Assembly (NCBI RefSeq): GCF_018448935.1
Contig: NZ_RCWC01000034.1
Location: 1-64,000, forward strand
DNA length: 64,000 nucleotides
From: Photorhabdus noenieputensis
GTDB lineage: Bacteria; Pseudomonadota; Gammaproteobacteria; Enterobacterales; Enterobacteriaceae
Direction of reading: 5' to 3'
Numbering within the stretch: position 1 is the first letter of the stretch; each line of letters opens with the position of its first letter. The position numbers were made by a program, and so were the translations under genes. The notes under the pieces were generated by a model, which was not told where the DNA came from, did no database searches, and saw nothing but the letters and a program-made list of their open reading frames with translations. Of this stretch, positions 47,990-56,397 are shown one piece after another.

Positions 47990-48056
47990 ACTAACTTATG
48001 TTAGTTCAATTTCAAATAATCCTTTATGACATCTATTTACACTCTATAAACAAAAA

Positions 48057-48076
48057 TGTATCTTTAAGCTAGTACA
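48057..48076. promoter_or_regulatory. Candidate TrpR operator upstream of mtr
   Basis: The 20 bases TGTATCTTTAAGCTAGTACA match the ideal TrpR operator TGTACTAGTTAACTAGTACA at 14 positions, with a perfect CTAGTACA half and an intact TGTA end. It is 30 bases before the mtr start. E. coli mtr is repressed by TrpR, so function is plausible. Confidence 0.5.
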
Positions 48077-48105
48077 AAGAAACAATATACCAGCAGGAGT
48101 TAAAT

Positions 48106-49368
48106 ATGTCCATTGAGACAACCCAGAGTTTAAAGCGCCCTCCCATACTAGGAGGTGCAATGATAATTGCCGGAACTGCTGTCGGCGCAGGAATGTTCTC
48201 TACTCCCGTGGTGACTTCTGGTGTCTGGTTTACTGGCTCAATTATTCTGCTGCTTTACACATGGGCGTGTATGTATTTTTCTGGCTTGATGATATTAGAA
48301 ACTAACCTGAACTATCCATCAGGTGCCAGCTTCCATACCATGACTAAAGATTTACTCGGTAAAGGATGGAATGCAATCAATGGTATCTCTATTGCATTCG
48401 TGCTTTATATATTGACCTACGCTTATATTTCAGCGGGTGGCTCAATAATTGTCCACAATTTTAAAAATATTATTTCGATATCACAGGCAAATGCTGGCCT
48501 TATTTTCGCCTTTATCGTTGCATTTATTGTCTGGTTATCGACTCAAGCTGTGGATCGTCTGAGCACAATTTTGATCGGAGGTATGGTTATTACTTTTTTT
48601 ATGTCCGCTGGCGGCATGTTTACCGAAGTTAAATATGTCATCCTGTTTAATCATCAGACGGATACTATATCAAACGACACAGCAACAAATTATATACCTT
48701 ATGCTTTAGCCGCTCTGCCCTATTTACTCGTCTCATTCGGATATCACGGTAATATTCCAAGTTTAGTAAAATATTATCATAAAGATAGCAAAGCCGTTAT
48801 TCGCAGCCTGTTATTCGGTACATTAATCGCATTAGCTATTTACATCTTGTGGCAATATGTCATTCAAGGAAATATTCCCCGAGAAGTATTCAAACAGATT
48901 ATTGCTGATGGCGGGAATATCGATGCTTTATTAAAACACATGGATAATACAACAGACAGCAAAACCGTTCACCAACTTCTAAATGCCTTTTCTTATATGG
49001 CATTAGCCAGTTCATTTCTTGGTGTCTCTTTAGGACTATTTGATTACATAGCTGACTTCTTTGGCTTTAAAGATAACAACACCGGCCGGTTAAAATCTGC
49101 ATTAGTGACATTTATTCCACCAACAGCGCTAGCTTTACTATTCCCCAACGGTTTTATACATGCCATTGGTTTCGCTGGATTCGCTGCAACCATCTGGGCT
49201 GTCATTATTCCAGCACTGATGGCTCGGGCAAGTCGCCAGCGCTTCCCAGAAGCCAATTACCGAGCACCAGGAGGAAAATTTCTTATTGGGTTTATCATCC
49301 TGTTTGGTTTGATAAATGCTATAGCTCATATTTTATCCTCTCTTGATTTATTACCTATGTATCGTTGA
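48106..49368 (+). CDS. mtr: Tryptophan-specific permease
   Basis: This HAAAP-family symporter imports tryptophan. The 420-aa product has about 11 helices and the family-specific segments LGGAMIIAGTAVGAGMFSTP, GLMILETNLNYPSGASFHT, GKGWNAINGISIAFVLYILT, SFGYHGNIPSLVKYY and ASSFLGVSLGLFDYIADFFG, all closest to E. coli Mtr rather than TyrP or TnaB. AGGAG lies upstream of the ATG. A TrpR-like site and a following terminator define a single-gene unit. Confidence 0.93.
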   Translation: MSIETTQSLKRPPILGGAMIIAGTAVGAGMFSTPVVTSGVWFTGSIILLLYTWACMYFSGLMILETNLNYPSGASFHTMTKDLLGKGWNAINGISIAFVLYILTYAYISAGGSIIVHNFKNIISISQANAGLIFAFIVAFIVWLSTQAVDRLSTILIGGMVITFFMSAGGMFTEVKYVILFNHQTDTISNDTATNYIPYALAALPYLLVSFGYHGNIPSLVKYYHKDSKAVIRSLLFGTLIALAIYILWQYVIQGNIPREVFKQIIADGGNIDALLKHMDNTTDSKTVHQLLNAFSYMALASSFLGVSLGLFDYIADFFGFKDNNTGRLKSALVTFIPPTALALLFPNGFIHAIGFAGFAATIWAVIIPALMARASRQRFPEANYRAPGGKFLIGFIILFGLINAIAHILSSLDLLPMYR

Positions 49369-49387
49369 TATAAAACATTCTTACTAC

Positions 49388-49419
49388 AACCCCAATGTAA
49401 AAAAACAGTGGGGTTTTTT
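49388..49419 (+). terminator. Intrinsic terminator after mtr
   Basis: AACCCCA and TGGGGTT, with the extra pairs around AATGT and ACAGT, close over an A-run loop and are followed by seven Ts, 20 bases after the mtr stop. Confidence 0.85.
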
Positions 49420-49499
49420 TAATCCCTACTTGCCTAATACCTTGACTACGAGTAATTTTGTCGCCGATTATTCTCTTGCAGTTTTATGGAAGGTTACAT

Positions 49500-50072
49500 A
49501 TGGCTAAAGCCAACGAAATTAAACGCGGTAGTGCCGTCAGTTATAATGGTAAGTTACTGCTGGTCAAAGACATTGATATTCAAGCGCCAAGCGCCCGGGG
49601 AGCTAGCACACTATATAAAATGCGCTTTACTGATATCCGTACCGGCCAGAAAGTGGAAGAACGCTTCAAAGGAGATGATATCCTTGATACGATCAGCCTG
49701 ACTCGTCGTAGCGTTAACTTTTCCTATATTGATGGCGATGAATATGTTTTCATGGATGATGAAGATTTCACACCTTATCACTTTAAAAAGGAACAAATCG
49801 AAGAAGAGTTGTTATTTATTCCTGAAGGTGGCCTGCCGGGTATGCAAGTTCTGACAATAGAAGGACAAGTCATTGCCCTTGAACTGCCACAGACAGTCGA
49901 TATGGTGATCGAAGAAACAGCCCCTGGAATTAAAGGCGCTTCTGCCAGTGCACGGACAAAACCTGCCAAAATGAGCACCGGACTCACCGTGCAAGTACCT
50001 GAATATATCAGTAGCGGGGAAAAAATCCGTATCCATATTGCAGAACGTCGCTATATGGGACGTTGCGATTAA
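49500..50072 (+). CDS. efpL: Elongation factor P-like protein (EfpL, YeiP)
   Basis: EfpL is an EF-P paralogue that helps ribosomes through difficult peptide-bond motifs. The 190-aa product begins [20 protein letters not shown] and has the three-barrel plan. The tip loop [14 protein letters not shown] replaces the modified-lysine loop of EF-P. The C-terminal [19 protein letters not shown] leads to [20 protein letters not shown], as in E. coli YeiP. The ATG at 49500 with GAAGG upstream gives exactly the E. coli length; the in-frame codon at 49458 is unlikely. Confidence 0.95.
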   Translation: MAKANEIKRGSAVSYNGKLLLVKDIDIQAPSARGASTLYKMRFTDIRTGQKVEERFKGDDILDTISLTRRSVNFSYIDGDEYVFMDDEDFTPYHFKKEQIEEELLFIPEGGLPGMQVLTIEGQVIALELPQTVDMVIEETAPGIKGASASARTKPAKMSTGLTVQVPEYISSGEKIRIHIAERRYMGRCD

Positions 50073-50089
50073 CAGTATTATCTAATTCT

Positions 50090-50119
50090 GAGTTGCCCAG
50101 TATAAAACAGGGTAACTCA
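50090..50119 (+). terminator. Possible terminator hairpin after efpL
   Basis: GAGTTGCCC pairs with GGGTAACTC with one mismatch, about 20 bases past the stop codon. The T-run after it is poor, so this is tentative. Confidence 0.45.
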
Positions 50120-50301
50120 CTTTACCTATTCCATTAATTAAATCAGTCACCCGCTTTCCCTTTAGCATTTGGTCATAATTAAAATTCCCAAATAAAATAC
50201 AATATAAATCTGTCACTCATTCATTTTAGCAATGATAAATAACATCCTTACTCTTCTTAAATTAAACATAAAATAAATAACATATGAAATTTTTCTTAAC
50301 A

Positions 50302-50619
50302 TCAATTATAGAAAATTGTAACAACACCAATTTTCTCTTTTCCTTTTATCCATTTAATCTCTGTTACCCCCATTTGGTGTGGTAAATAAAAATAAATATC
50401 ATTTTGCAAATCGAGCTTTCGTCGTTGGGTAATCTTATGTCCCTTTCGCCAACAAGTGGTATCAGCCCAGTTATCACGCCAATCGAAACGACACGGTGAT
50501 TCAACAATCGCACCTGAAAAGCGAATAACTCCTGTACTTGATGTTGTTTCCGACCCACTATTGGCAAGACTAGGAATCGCCAGAAAAAAACAACCCATCA
50601 TAACCCGGAACATAGACAT
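50302..50619 (-). CDS. Small predicted secreted protein, fimbrial-subunit-like
   Basis: The 105-aa product starts MSMFRVMMGCFFLAIPSLANS, a typical Sec signal peptide cleaved near SLA-NS. The mature part begins with a Ser/Thr-rich strand leading into GVIRFSGAIVESPCRF, like the first strand and conserved Cys of type 1 pilin subunits. A second Cys lies a few residues on (DTTCWRKG), and the C-terminus is aromatic-rich. It is shorter than a pilin (usually 150-180 aa) and no chaperone or usher gene is near, so it may be a relic or a small periplasmic protein related to YehE. GGGGG lies five bases before the ATG at 50619. The 400 bases upstream (50647-51053) are AT-rich with no gene visible. Confidence 0.55.
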   Translation of the reverse strand: MSMFRVMMGCFFLAIPSLANSGSETTSSTGVIRFSGAIVESPCRFDWRDNWADTTCWRKGHKITQRRKLDLQNDIYFYLPHQMGVTEIKWIKGKEKIGVVTIFYN

Positions 50620-51053
50620 AAAGCCCCCACCATAAAACAGCATCATTTGCTGCGATTTCTAAAAATGAAATCAATCTAGAAATCGGAAAAATTTATGAGT
50701 CTATGTATTGGTAACGGCTATTTTCGTTGTTTATTTATAATTTTTAGCGATTAAAGCTGATAAAGGTATTTATATCTTACAATATTAGAATTATCAGAAT
50801 AAATTATCAATAAATTAAGAAGTTACAGCCTTAACCCCCCCAACATCACTCAATAAAAATCCACAGAATTGAGGAGGAATAGTTGCCAAAGTAAATAAAA
50901 AATGAAGAAAAAAACACAAAGCAGATAAAAAAACAACAAATTAACTTACAGTCTCTTAAGAATTGTGACATTATTACTCAATATTTGTTATATTAACCTA
51001 CATAATCGTAAGTTTAGTTACCACTTGTTTTATTTTTAACAAATAGGTCTCCC

Positions 51054-51758
51054 ATGACACGCAGTCACCCATTTACCATATTTATACTGAACCTGTTAGG
51101 GATTACTTTGTTTTTCTCCTGGTATTTACCAGAACAACACGGTTTTTGGTTCAAAATCGACTCTGCAATCTTCTACTTCTTTAATGCAAAATTAATCCCA
51201 GGTTCAATATTCACAGAATTTGTCGCATTTGTGAATATCAGGGCCTTCGATGCCATTTCACTTTTATGTATGGGATTACTATATTACAACGCTTTTCGTA
51301 AACAGAATTACGATGGCAAACGCAGATTATTCATGATTGGTTTGGTCATGGTAATAAGCGCAGTTATACTTAACCAAATCGGCCATCTACTCCCTGTTAT
51401 CCGTCCAAGTCCAACATTAACCTTTGATCATATCAATCGTATTAGCGAAATGACCAATCTGGTAACAAAAGATGCATCAGGCGATAGCTTTCCAGGCGAT
51501 CACGGATTAATGCTCCTGATTTTTAGCTGCTTTATCCTTCGCTATATCTCAGGCAGAGCATTCTGTACCGCATTATTGATTATGGTAATCTTTGCATTAC
51601 CTCGTATCATGGCAGGAGCGCATTGGTTTACTGATATTGCAGTCGGCTCTTTATCTCTGGTGCTAATCGGAACAAGTTGGCTACTATTAACACCATTAAG
51701 TGACATCATGATTAACTGGCTGGATAAGAATCTGCCACAAATTGGTCGCCCAATTTAA
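51054..51758 (+). CDS. lpxT: Lipid A phosphotransferase LpxT (PAP2 family)
   Basis: LpxT moves a phosphate from undecaprenyl pyrophosphate to lipid A 1-phosphate at the outer face of the inner membrane. The 234-aa product has about six helices and the PAP2 motifs: RPSPTLTFDHINR (motif 1), SFPGDHGLM (motif 2) and PRIMAGAHWFTDIAVGS (motif 3, catalytic His-Asp). NISWxx-like and SWYLPEQHGFWFKID at the N-terminus match E. coli YeiU. It is followed after 357 bases by mepS, as in E. coli. That gap holds only a weak hairpin near 51790-51818 and no gene. Confidence 0.94.
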   Translation: MTRSHPFTIFILNLLGITLFFSWYLPEQHGFWFKIDSAIFYFFNAKLIPGSIFTEFVAFVNIRAFDAISLLCMGLLYYNAFRKQNYDGKRRLFMIGLVMVISAVILNQIGHLLPVIRPSPTLTFDHINRISEMTNLVTKDASGDSFPGDHGLMLLIFSCFILRYISGRAFCTALLIMVIFALPRIMAGAHWFTDIAVGSLSLVLIGTSWLLLTPLSDIMINWLDKNLPQIGRPI

Positions 51759-52115
51759 GGGCTTTCCCATAAACTCTTTTTACCGAATAATATTGGGAAG
51801 GTATTTAACTTTCCCAATAGCTCATAAAACCCACATAAATAACATAAATTAGCAACATTCCTGATCTCTCCTACTTAGAAATCTAATTTTTTGTAAATTA
51901 TGTCATTAAATACTCGCCTTTTCCTGATTGTTTCTGTACTCTCGGTCTAAATGACATTTATTGTAAATATCGTTATAAAACGTGGCATCAGACGCGTTTT
52001 TTCACCAAGCGCGTTGTTTACTCATTGTTTTTTCTAACACCAGGCTTCGAAGCGTTTGATATTTTTCAATAATAGCGACCAACTAAGGTAAGGATAGCAA
52101 GGGAAAACAAAAATA

Positions 52116-52706
52116 ATGGTCAAGTCTCAACCTGCTCTGAGATACATGACGCGGCTGATACCCGCGCTGTTCGTAGCGATTACTTTATCCGCGTGCAGCT
52201 CGCCAGATTCATCAAGGTTTCGTAACACACAAACTGATACGCATGCAGTAAACGGTAAGAACGGCTTCTTACTTCAAGCGTCTCAGGATGAATTCGAAGC
52301 GCTCGTTCGTAATCTGGACATAAAATCTAAAATTCTTAGCCAATACAATGGCTGGAAGGGCGTTGCCTATCGACTCGGTGGCGATACTAAACGCGGTATA
52401 GATTGTTCTGGCTTTGTTCAACGTACTTTCCGTGATCAATTTGGTATGGAACTGCCACGTTCAACATTTGAACAACAAAATATTGGCAAAAAAATCGACC
52501 GTTCAAGATTGCGCCCTGGCGATTTAGTCTTATTTAAGACAGGTACACGTACCAGGCATATTGGCATCTATGTTGGCAATGACCAATTCGTCCATGCCTC
52601 TACTAGCAATGGTGTCATCGTTTCCAGGTTAAGCAGCACATACTGGAGCAAACGTTATTACGGCGGTCGCCGAGTCATCAGCAATAACATGGTACCTAAC
52701 GGATAA
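52116..52706 (+). CDS. mepS: Murein DD-endopeptidase MepS (Spr), NlpC/P60 lipoprotein
   Basis: MepS cuts peptide cross-links so new murein can be inserted; its level is set by NlpI-Prc proteolysis. The 196-aa product has a lipoprotein signal with lipobox LSAC near residue 27 and an NlpC/P60 domain. The catalytic Cys is in [15 protein letters not shown], and the His pair is in [17 protein letters not shown]. The end is [14 protein letters not shown]. The final codons are repeated twice more after the stop (see repeat). A bidirectional terminator follows. Confidence 0.95.
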   Translation: MVKSQPALRYMTRLIPALFVAITLSACSSPDSSRFRNTQTDTHAVNGKNGFLLQASQDEFEALVRNLDIKSKILSQYNGWKGVAYRLGGDTKRGIDCSGFVQRTFRDQFGMELPRSTFEQQNIGKKIDRSRLRPGDLVLFKTGTRTRHIGIYVGNDQFVHASTSNGVIVSRLSSTYWSKRYYGGRRVISNNMVPNG

Positions 52707-52741
52707 TTATACCTAACGGATAAAAAGTACCTAACGGCTAA
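52693..52741. repeat. Triplicated mepS 3' end (TACCTAACGGATAA)
   Basis: The last mepS codons and stop, TACCTAACGGATAA at 52693-52706, recur at 52710-52723 and, with one change, at 52728-52741. The period is 17-18 bases. Each copy carries a TAA stop, so the protein is not altered. Confidence 0.85.
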
Positions 52742-52760
52742 AAATTTTTCCCCTGCCCAC

Positions 52761-52794
52761 AAAAAAGCGCTTCCACCAAAGGAAGCGCTTTTCG
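52761..52794. terminator. Bidirectional terminator between mepS and yejG
   Basis: AAAAGCGCTTCC and GGAAGCGCTTTT form a perfect 12-base stem around ACCAAA, with A-run and T-run on both sides. It serves both converging genes. Confidence 0.9.
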
Positions 52795-52802
52795 CGTTTA
52801 TA

Positions 52803-53147
52803 TCAGAATGGATAAAGCGCAGTTATCTTTTCAGCAATGGCAGCGCCAAGTGTCTTCAAACGACACATAACCGCACTTTCATCTTCACTATTAATAAACA
52901 AGCACGGTTGACCTTCCAATTCAATCACAGTGCTTCCGATTTGCATATCAGCAAGTGATTGCTGCAATTTTTGCATAACATTCCACGCAGCCCCGTCCTC
53001 GTGGCTGAGTAACTTCAACCCCATCAGGCTGCTTTCTGCATTCACTTCATCAACCGGAAGTGGCTCAACTTTGATACCCACAAAACCGGGTGACCACCTG
53101 TAACTTTGCGGCAGCCGATGTACCACCGAAAGCTGAATATTATTCAC
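52803..53147 (-). CDS. yejG: YejG family protein
   Basis: The 114-aa product has the same length as E. coli YejG and shares QLSVVHRLPQSYRWSPGFVG, KVEPLPV, MGLKLLS, AWNVMQKLQQSLADM and LEGQPCLFIN. The family has no established function. In E. coli the yejABEF peptide transporter and rtn lie between mepS and yejG; here mepS and yejG are direct neighbours. Confidence 0.92.
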   Translation of the reverse strand: MNNIQLSVVHRLPQSYRWSPGFVGIKVEPLPVDEVNAESSLMGLKLLSHEDGAAWNVMQKLQQSLADMQIGSTVIELEGQPCLFINSEDESAVMCRLKTLGAAIAEKITALYPF

Positions 53148-53824
53148 GAATCATTCCTACCTGAAAGAATATAGATACAAAAGTTAAAGTTAGCGGCTAT
53201 CTTCAGGTGTTCTACTCGCCAAAACCGAATAACTAACCCCCAAAAAAGGTAAACGAAAAGTTAAATTTGTGTTTATAGTATTACATTAATTCCAAATTTC
53301 ACCTTATAAAAAGTGAGATCAATCTCTCATTTCTCATATATTTATACTTTTTTTAAAGAAAACTCAACTAATTTTTATGCAAAAACCCAACTTTATGTTT
53401 AATGATTGTTTACATATTTTATTTTTTCAACTCAACACTTTAACATAAAAATCAAATAAGAACTGTAAAAACAAATAGATAACAATGTGTTTTATAAGGT
53501 ATAATTAATGACAACCTAATGATAACGCCATTGAATATTTTTTAATTTAACAAAAATACAACAAAGACTTATAGTTACCATCAATACATCAACAACAATT
53601 TATTCGCACAGCAAAACATTTCGGAATTTCCTTACAGTAAAAAGTTAGCCTCTTAGCCCAACGGAAATACAAAAATCAACAAAACGCAACAACAATAATA
53701 AAAAACAATGAGGCAATAATAGTTTCGCCTCTCCATAAATAGCTCCGTACTACCATTTATAGTTATTAAGCACAGCCAATCGCTCAATTCCTTATAATAT
53801 TCAGGGAAAATACTCTCTTTAATA

Positions 53825-53849
53825 AAATTATCGTTTTTAATGATAATTT
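53825..53849. promoter_or_regulatory. Second copy of the ATC-N9-GAT dyad
   Basis: AAATTATC-GTTTTTAAT-GATAATTT differs from the element at 44299-44323 at only two of 25 positions and has the same perfect eight-base arms. It is not next to an obvious promoter. Confidence 0.35.
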
Positions 53850-54120
53850 CAGTAATACAGAAAATGCTGATGATACTACAAACTTATTACAGTCTCATTG
53901 CTTAATAGTAAATCTTAAAATAACAAAAAAATCATAACAAAATGATTTAATTGATTATTTTAAATATCATTAAATCCTATCGCTATCAATCAAGAATATA
54001 TCAATGAAGGAAGATATATATTTTAAAATAAAATAGCTCCTCAATAATCTCGTATAAAATTATAACCGAAAAATATCATCAAAAATATTTTTCGCTTACA
54101 ATAAGTTTCTTTTTAAGGAA

Positions 54121-54146
54121 AAGGCTGCACATGAAAACAGCCTTCT
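54121..54146 (-). terminator. Intrinsic terminator after bcr
   Basis: On the minus strand AAGGCTG pairs with CAGCCTT over a ten-base loop, then TTCCTTAAAAAG. It is about ten bases past the bcr stop. Confidence 0.65.
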
Positions 54147-54154
54147 GTTTTTAC

Positions 54155-55339
54155 TTACCGACTCTTTTTTGCATATATAATAAGCAACACAGCCAAAATA
54201 ACAGATAAAACCATAGAACCAACCATTGGCCAGGCATTACGTGCTGGTAACATGGCAAGTAATACACCAACTAAGGCACTAATACCAAAACGAATCGTAC
54301 CCGCCAATGAAGACACCGTTCCGGCCATATGTGGGTAATCATCTAAAACCACCGCCATGACATTAGATGTAATCATAGAAATACCACATATATAAGCTGC
54401 AACACCGATGACCAGAGCAATAAAACCAAAATCGAGTGCGGTAGACAGTAACAACCAGCCCCCCATCACAAACTGCACACTCAAACCACAATACATCATC
54501 TTCAACGCGCCAAAACGCCGGACATAGCGACTATTTATTGTCGTCATCACAAACAGAAATGCGATATTAAGCGCAAAGTAATAACCAAAGTGCTGAGGAG
54601 AAACACCATTTAACTCAATATAAACAAATGGCCCCGCACTAAGAAAAGAAAACATTCCTGCAAATGAAAAACCGCTGGCAAGCATGTAGCAAAATACACG
54701 ACGCTGGCGAAATAACATAATAAACTGACTTACAGTCGTACGAAGATGAAATTTTTGTCTTTTCTCTTTTGGCAAAGTCTCTCTTATAAAGAAAGCAACA
54801 AGGAATATGGTAATAACAGCAGTTACCGCAATACTCCAAAAAATAGCATGCCATGTGAACCAAATCATTATCATGCCACCAAGAATTGGTGCAATTAATG
54901 GAGCAATAGTCATTACTAATATCACAAAAGACATGCTACGCGAGAATTCATCTTTGGTGAACAGATCTCGCATTAGCGCATTAATGACAACCCCTGCGGC
55001 GGCGGCCGAGAATCCATGTAAAAAGCGCATATAAATAAAATCATCGATATTCTGAACCGTTGCGCACGCAGCCGAAGCCAGAGCAAATACAGTAACCCCA
55101 CCCAGAATAACCGGCTTACGCCCCAAACTGTCAGCCATCGGACCATATATCATCTGACCGATAGCAAAACCAAGAATATAACTGCTCAGCGTCATCTGAA
55201 CCCGTCCGCTATCTACACCGAAATCTTCGGCAACAGTCGGCAAACTCGGTAAATACATATCAATGGCAAGAGGCATTAACATAGAAAGCAGCCCAAGGAT
55301 TAAAATCAGTCCTAAATAGGATGATCGTTGTTGTTGCAC
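54155..55339 (-). CDS. bcr: Bcr/CflA-family drug efflux transporter
   Basis: This major facilitator protein exports bicyclomycin, and sulfonamides or dipeptides in E. coli. The 394-aa product has 12 helices. It has [21 protein letters not shown], the DHA1 motif with aspartates in helix 1, then the motif A loop [16 protein letters not shown] and [20 protein letters not shown]. The start is a GTG at 55339 with GGAG eight bases upstream. It precedes rsuA on the minus strand as in E. coli. Confidence 0.92.
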   Translation of the reverse strand: MQQQRSSYLGLILILGLLSMLMPLAIDMYLPSLPTVAEDFGVDSGRVQMTLSSYILGFAIGQMIYGPMADSLGRKPVILGGVTVFALASAACATVQNIDDFIYMRFLHGFSAAAAGVVINALMRDLFTKDEFSRSMSFVILVMTIAPLIAPILGGMIMIWFTWHAIFWSIAVTAVITIFLVAFFIRETLPKEKRQKFHLRTTVSQFIMLFRQRRVFCYMLASGFSFAGMFSFLSAGPFVYIELNGVSPQHFGYYFALNIAFLFVMTTINSRYVRRFGALKMMYCGLSVQFVMGGWLLLSTALDFGFIALVIGVAAYICGISMITSNVMAVVLDDYPHMAGTVSSLAGTIRFGISALVGVLLAMLPARNAWPMVGSMVLSVILAVLLIIYAKKSR

Positions 55340-55381
55340 GTATATTGCTCCAATATTTAAAATAATTAACTAAAACTAAAA

Positions 55382-56083
55382 TTAAGGAACATTGACACTG
55401 GCAATTTCTTGCTTAGTCAATGACCGGTACTCTCCTGGCTCCAATTCAGGATCTAAGATGATTTCACCGATTTGCTCACGATGAAGTGCTGTTACCCGAT
55501 TACCCACCGCTGCAAACATACGTTTTACCTGATGATAACGCCCTTCACTAATCGTCAGGCGGACTTCTTGAGGTTCCAGAATTTCCAGTTGGGCAGGTTT
55601 TGTCAGTGTTTTTTCACCATTAAGTTGAACACCTGCAAGAAATTTATCTGCCGTCTCTGCTGCAATCGGACATTCAAGTGTGACTAGATATGTTTTTTTA
55701 CAATGATGTTTTGGGGAAGTAATGCGATGAGACCATTGACCATCATCGGTTAGCAAAACCAGACCGGTGGTATCCATATCCAACCTACCAGCCGTATGTA
55801 ATTTATGCGCTGCCGACTCATCAATAAAATAGAGAACCGTCGGATTTATCGGATCATCGGTGGAACAGACATACCCTGGTGGTTTATTTAGCATAAAATA
55901 ACGAGGCCCTTGTTGCTGTTCCAATAACGAACCATCAAACATGACCTGTTGCTCTGGAGTTAATTTATAAGCTCCAGTTTTTACAATCTCATCATCAACC
56001 GTGATACGCCCCGCACGCAACTCGCGTCCTACGTCATTCCGACTGATACCAAGCTGTTGTGACAAAAATTTATCCAATCGCAT
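55382..56083 (-). CDS. rsuA: 16S rRNA pseudouridine(516) synthase
   Basis: RsuA makes the single pseudouridine of 16S rRNA. The 233-aa product has an S4 domain ([20 protein letters not shown]) and the catalytic Asp in [34 protein letters not shown] and [16 protein letters not shown] are also present. The ATG at 56083 fits the family start; the in-frame GTG at 56095 is less likely. It lies between bcr and radD, divergent from radD. Confidence 0.96.
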   Translation of the reverse strand: MRLDKFLSQQLGISRNDVGRELRAGRITVDDEIVKTGAYKLTPEQQVMFDGSLLEQQQGPRYFMLNKPPGYVCSTDDPINPTVLYFIDESAAHKLHTAGRLDMDTTGLVLLTDDGQWSHRITSPKHHCKKTYLVTLECPIAAETADKFLAGVQLNGEKTLTKPAQLEILEPQEVRLTISEGRYHQVKRMFAAVGNRVTALHREQIGEIILDPELEPGEYRSLTKQEIASVNVP

Positions 56084-56164
56084 GGATGAAGACACCTGTA
56101 TTAATTAATTTAAAAATGAACGTAATCCACTATCCTGACACTTATCTTGGCACTACAACACAAT

Positions 56165-56200
56165 GCCACCAAACAGTGCCACCAAACAGTGCCACCAAAC
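56165..56200. repeat. Short tandem repeat, 13-base unit
   Basis: GCCACCAAACAGT occurs at 56165-56177 and 56178-56190, and the first ten bases recur at 56191-56200. It lies between rsuA and radD, with no gene across it. Confidence 0.85.
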
Positions 56201-56397
56201 AAAGAAGATATGAAATGAACTTAAAAGATTTTAAAGCTAATCATAACTATGTTTACTATAAACAACAATTATCTATTTGTTATAACCAGTTACAGTTTCA
56301 CTCAATCAGATAATTATCTTATCTTGACTTGCGTTCACAGCAAATTGATAAGAAAAATGTTACTCTTTTACGGATATTTTTCTGTTGCGGAATGATT

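Larger units (their letters stand above)
53148..54154. other. 1-kb AT-rich non-coding interval
   Basis: No open frame of useful length or recognisable RNA is seen between yejG and bcr. The base composition is roughly three quarters A+T, with many A- and T-runs. Landmarks are the dyad at 53825-53849 and the bcr terminator at 54121-54146. The yejG promoter should lie near 53160-53300. Confidence 0.7.

Noticed and set aside
56059..56313. 84-codon frame between rsuA and radD
   Set aside because: It crosses the 13-base tandem repeat, has no ribosome-binding site and overlaps the rsuA start; probably not a gene.
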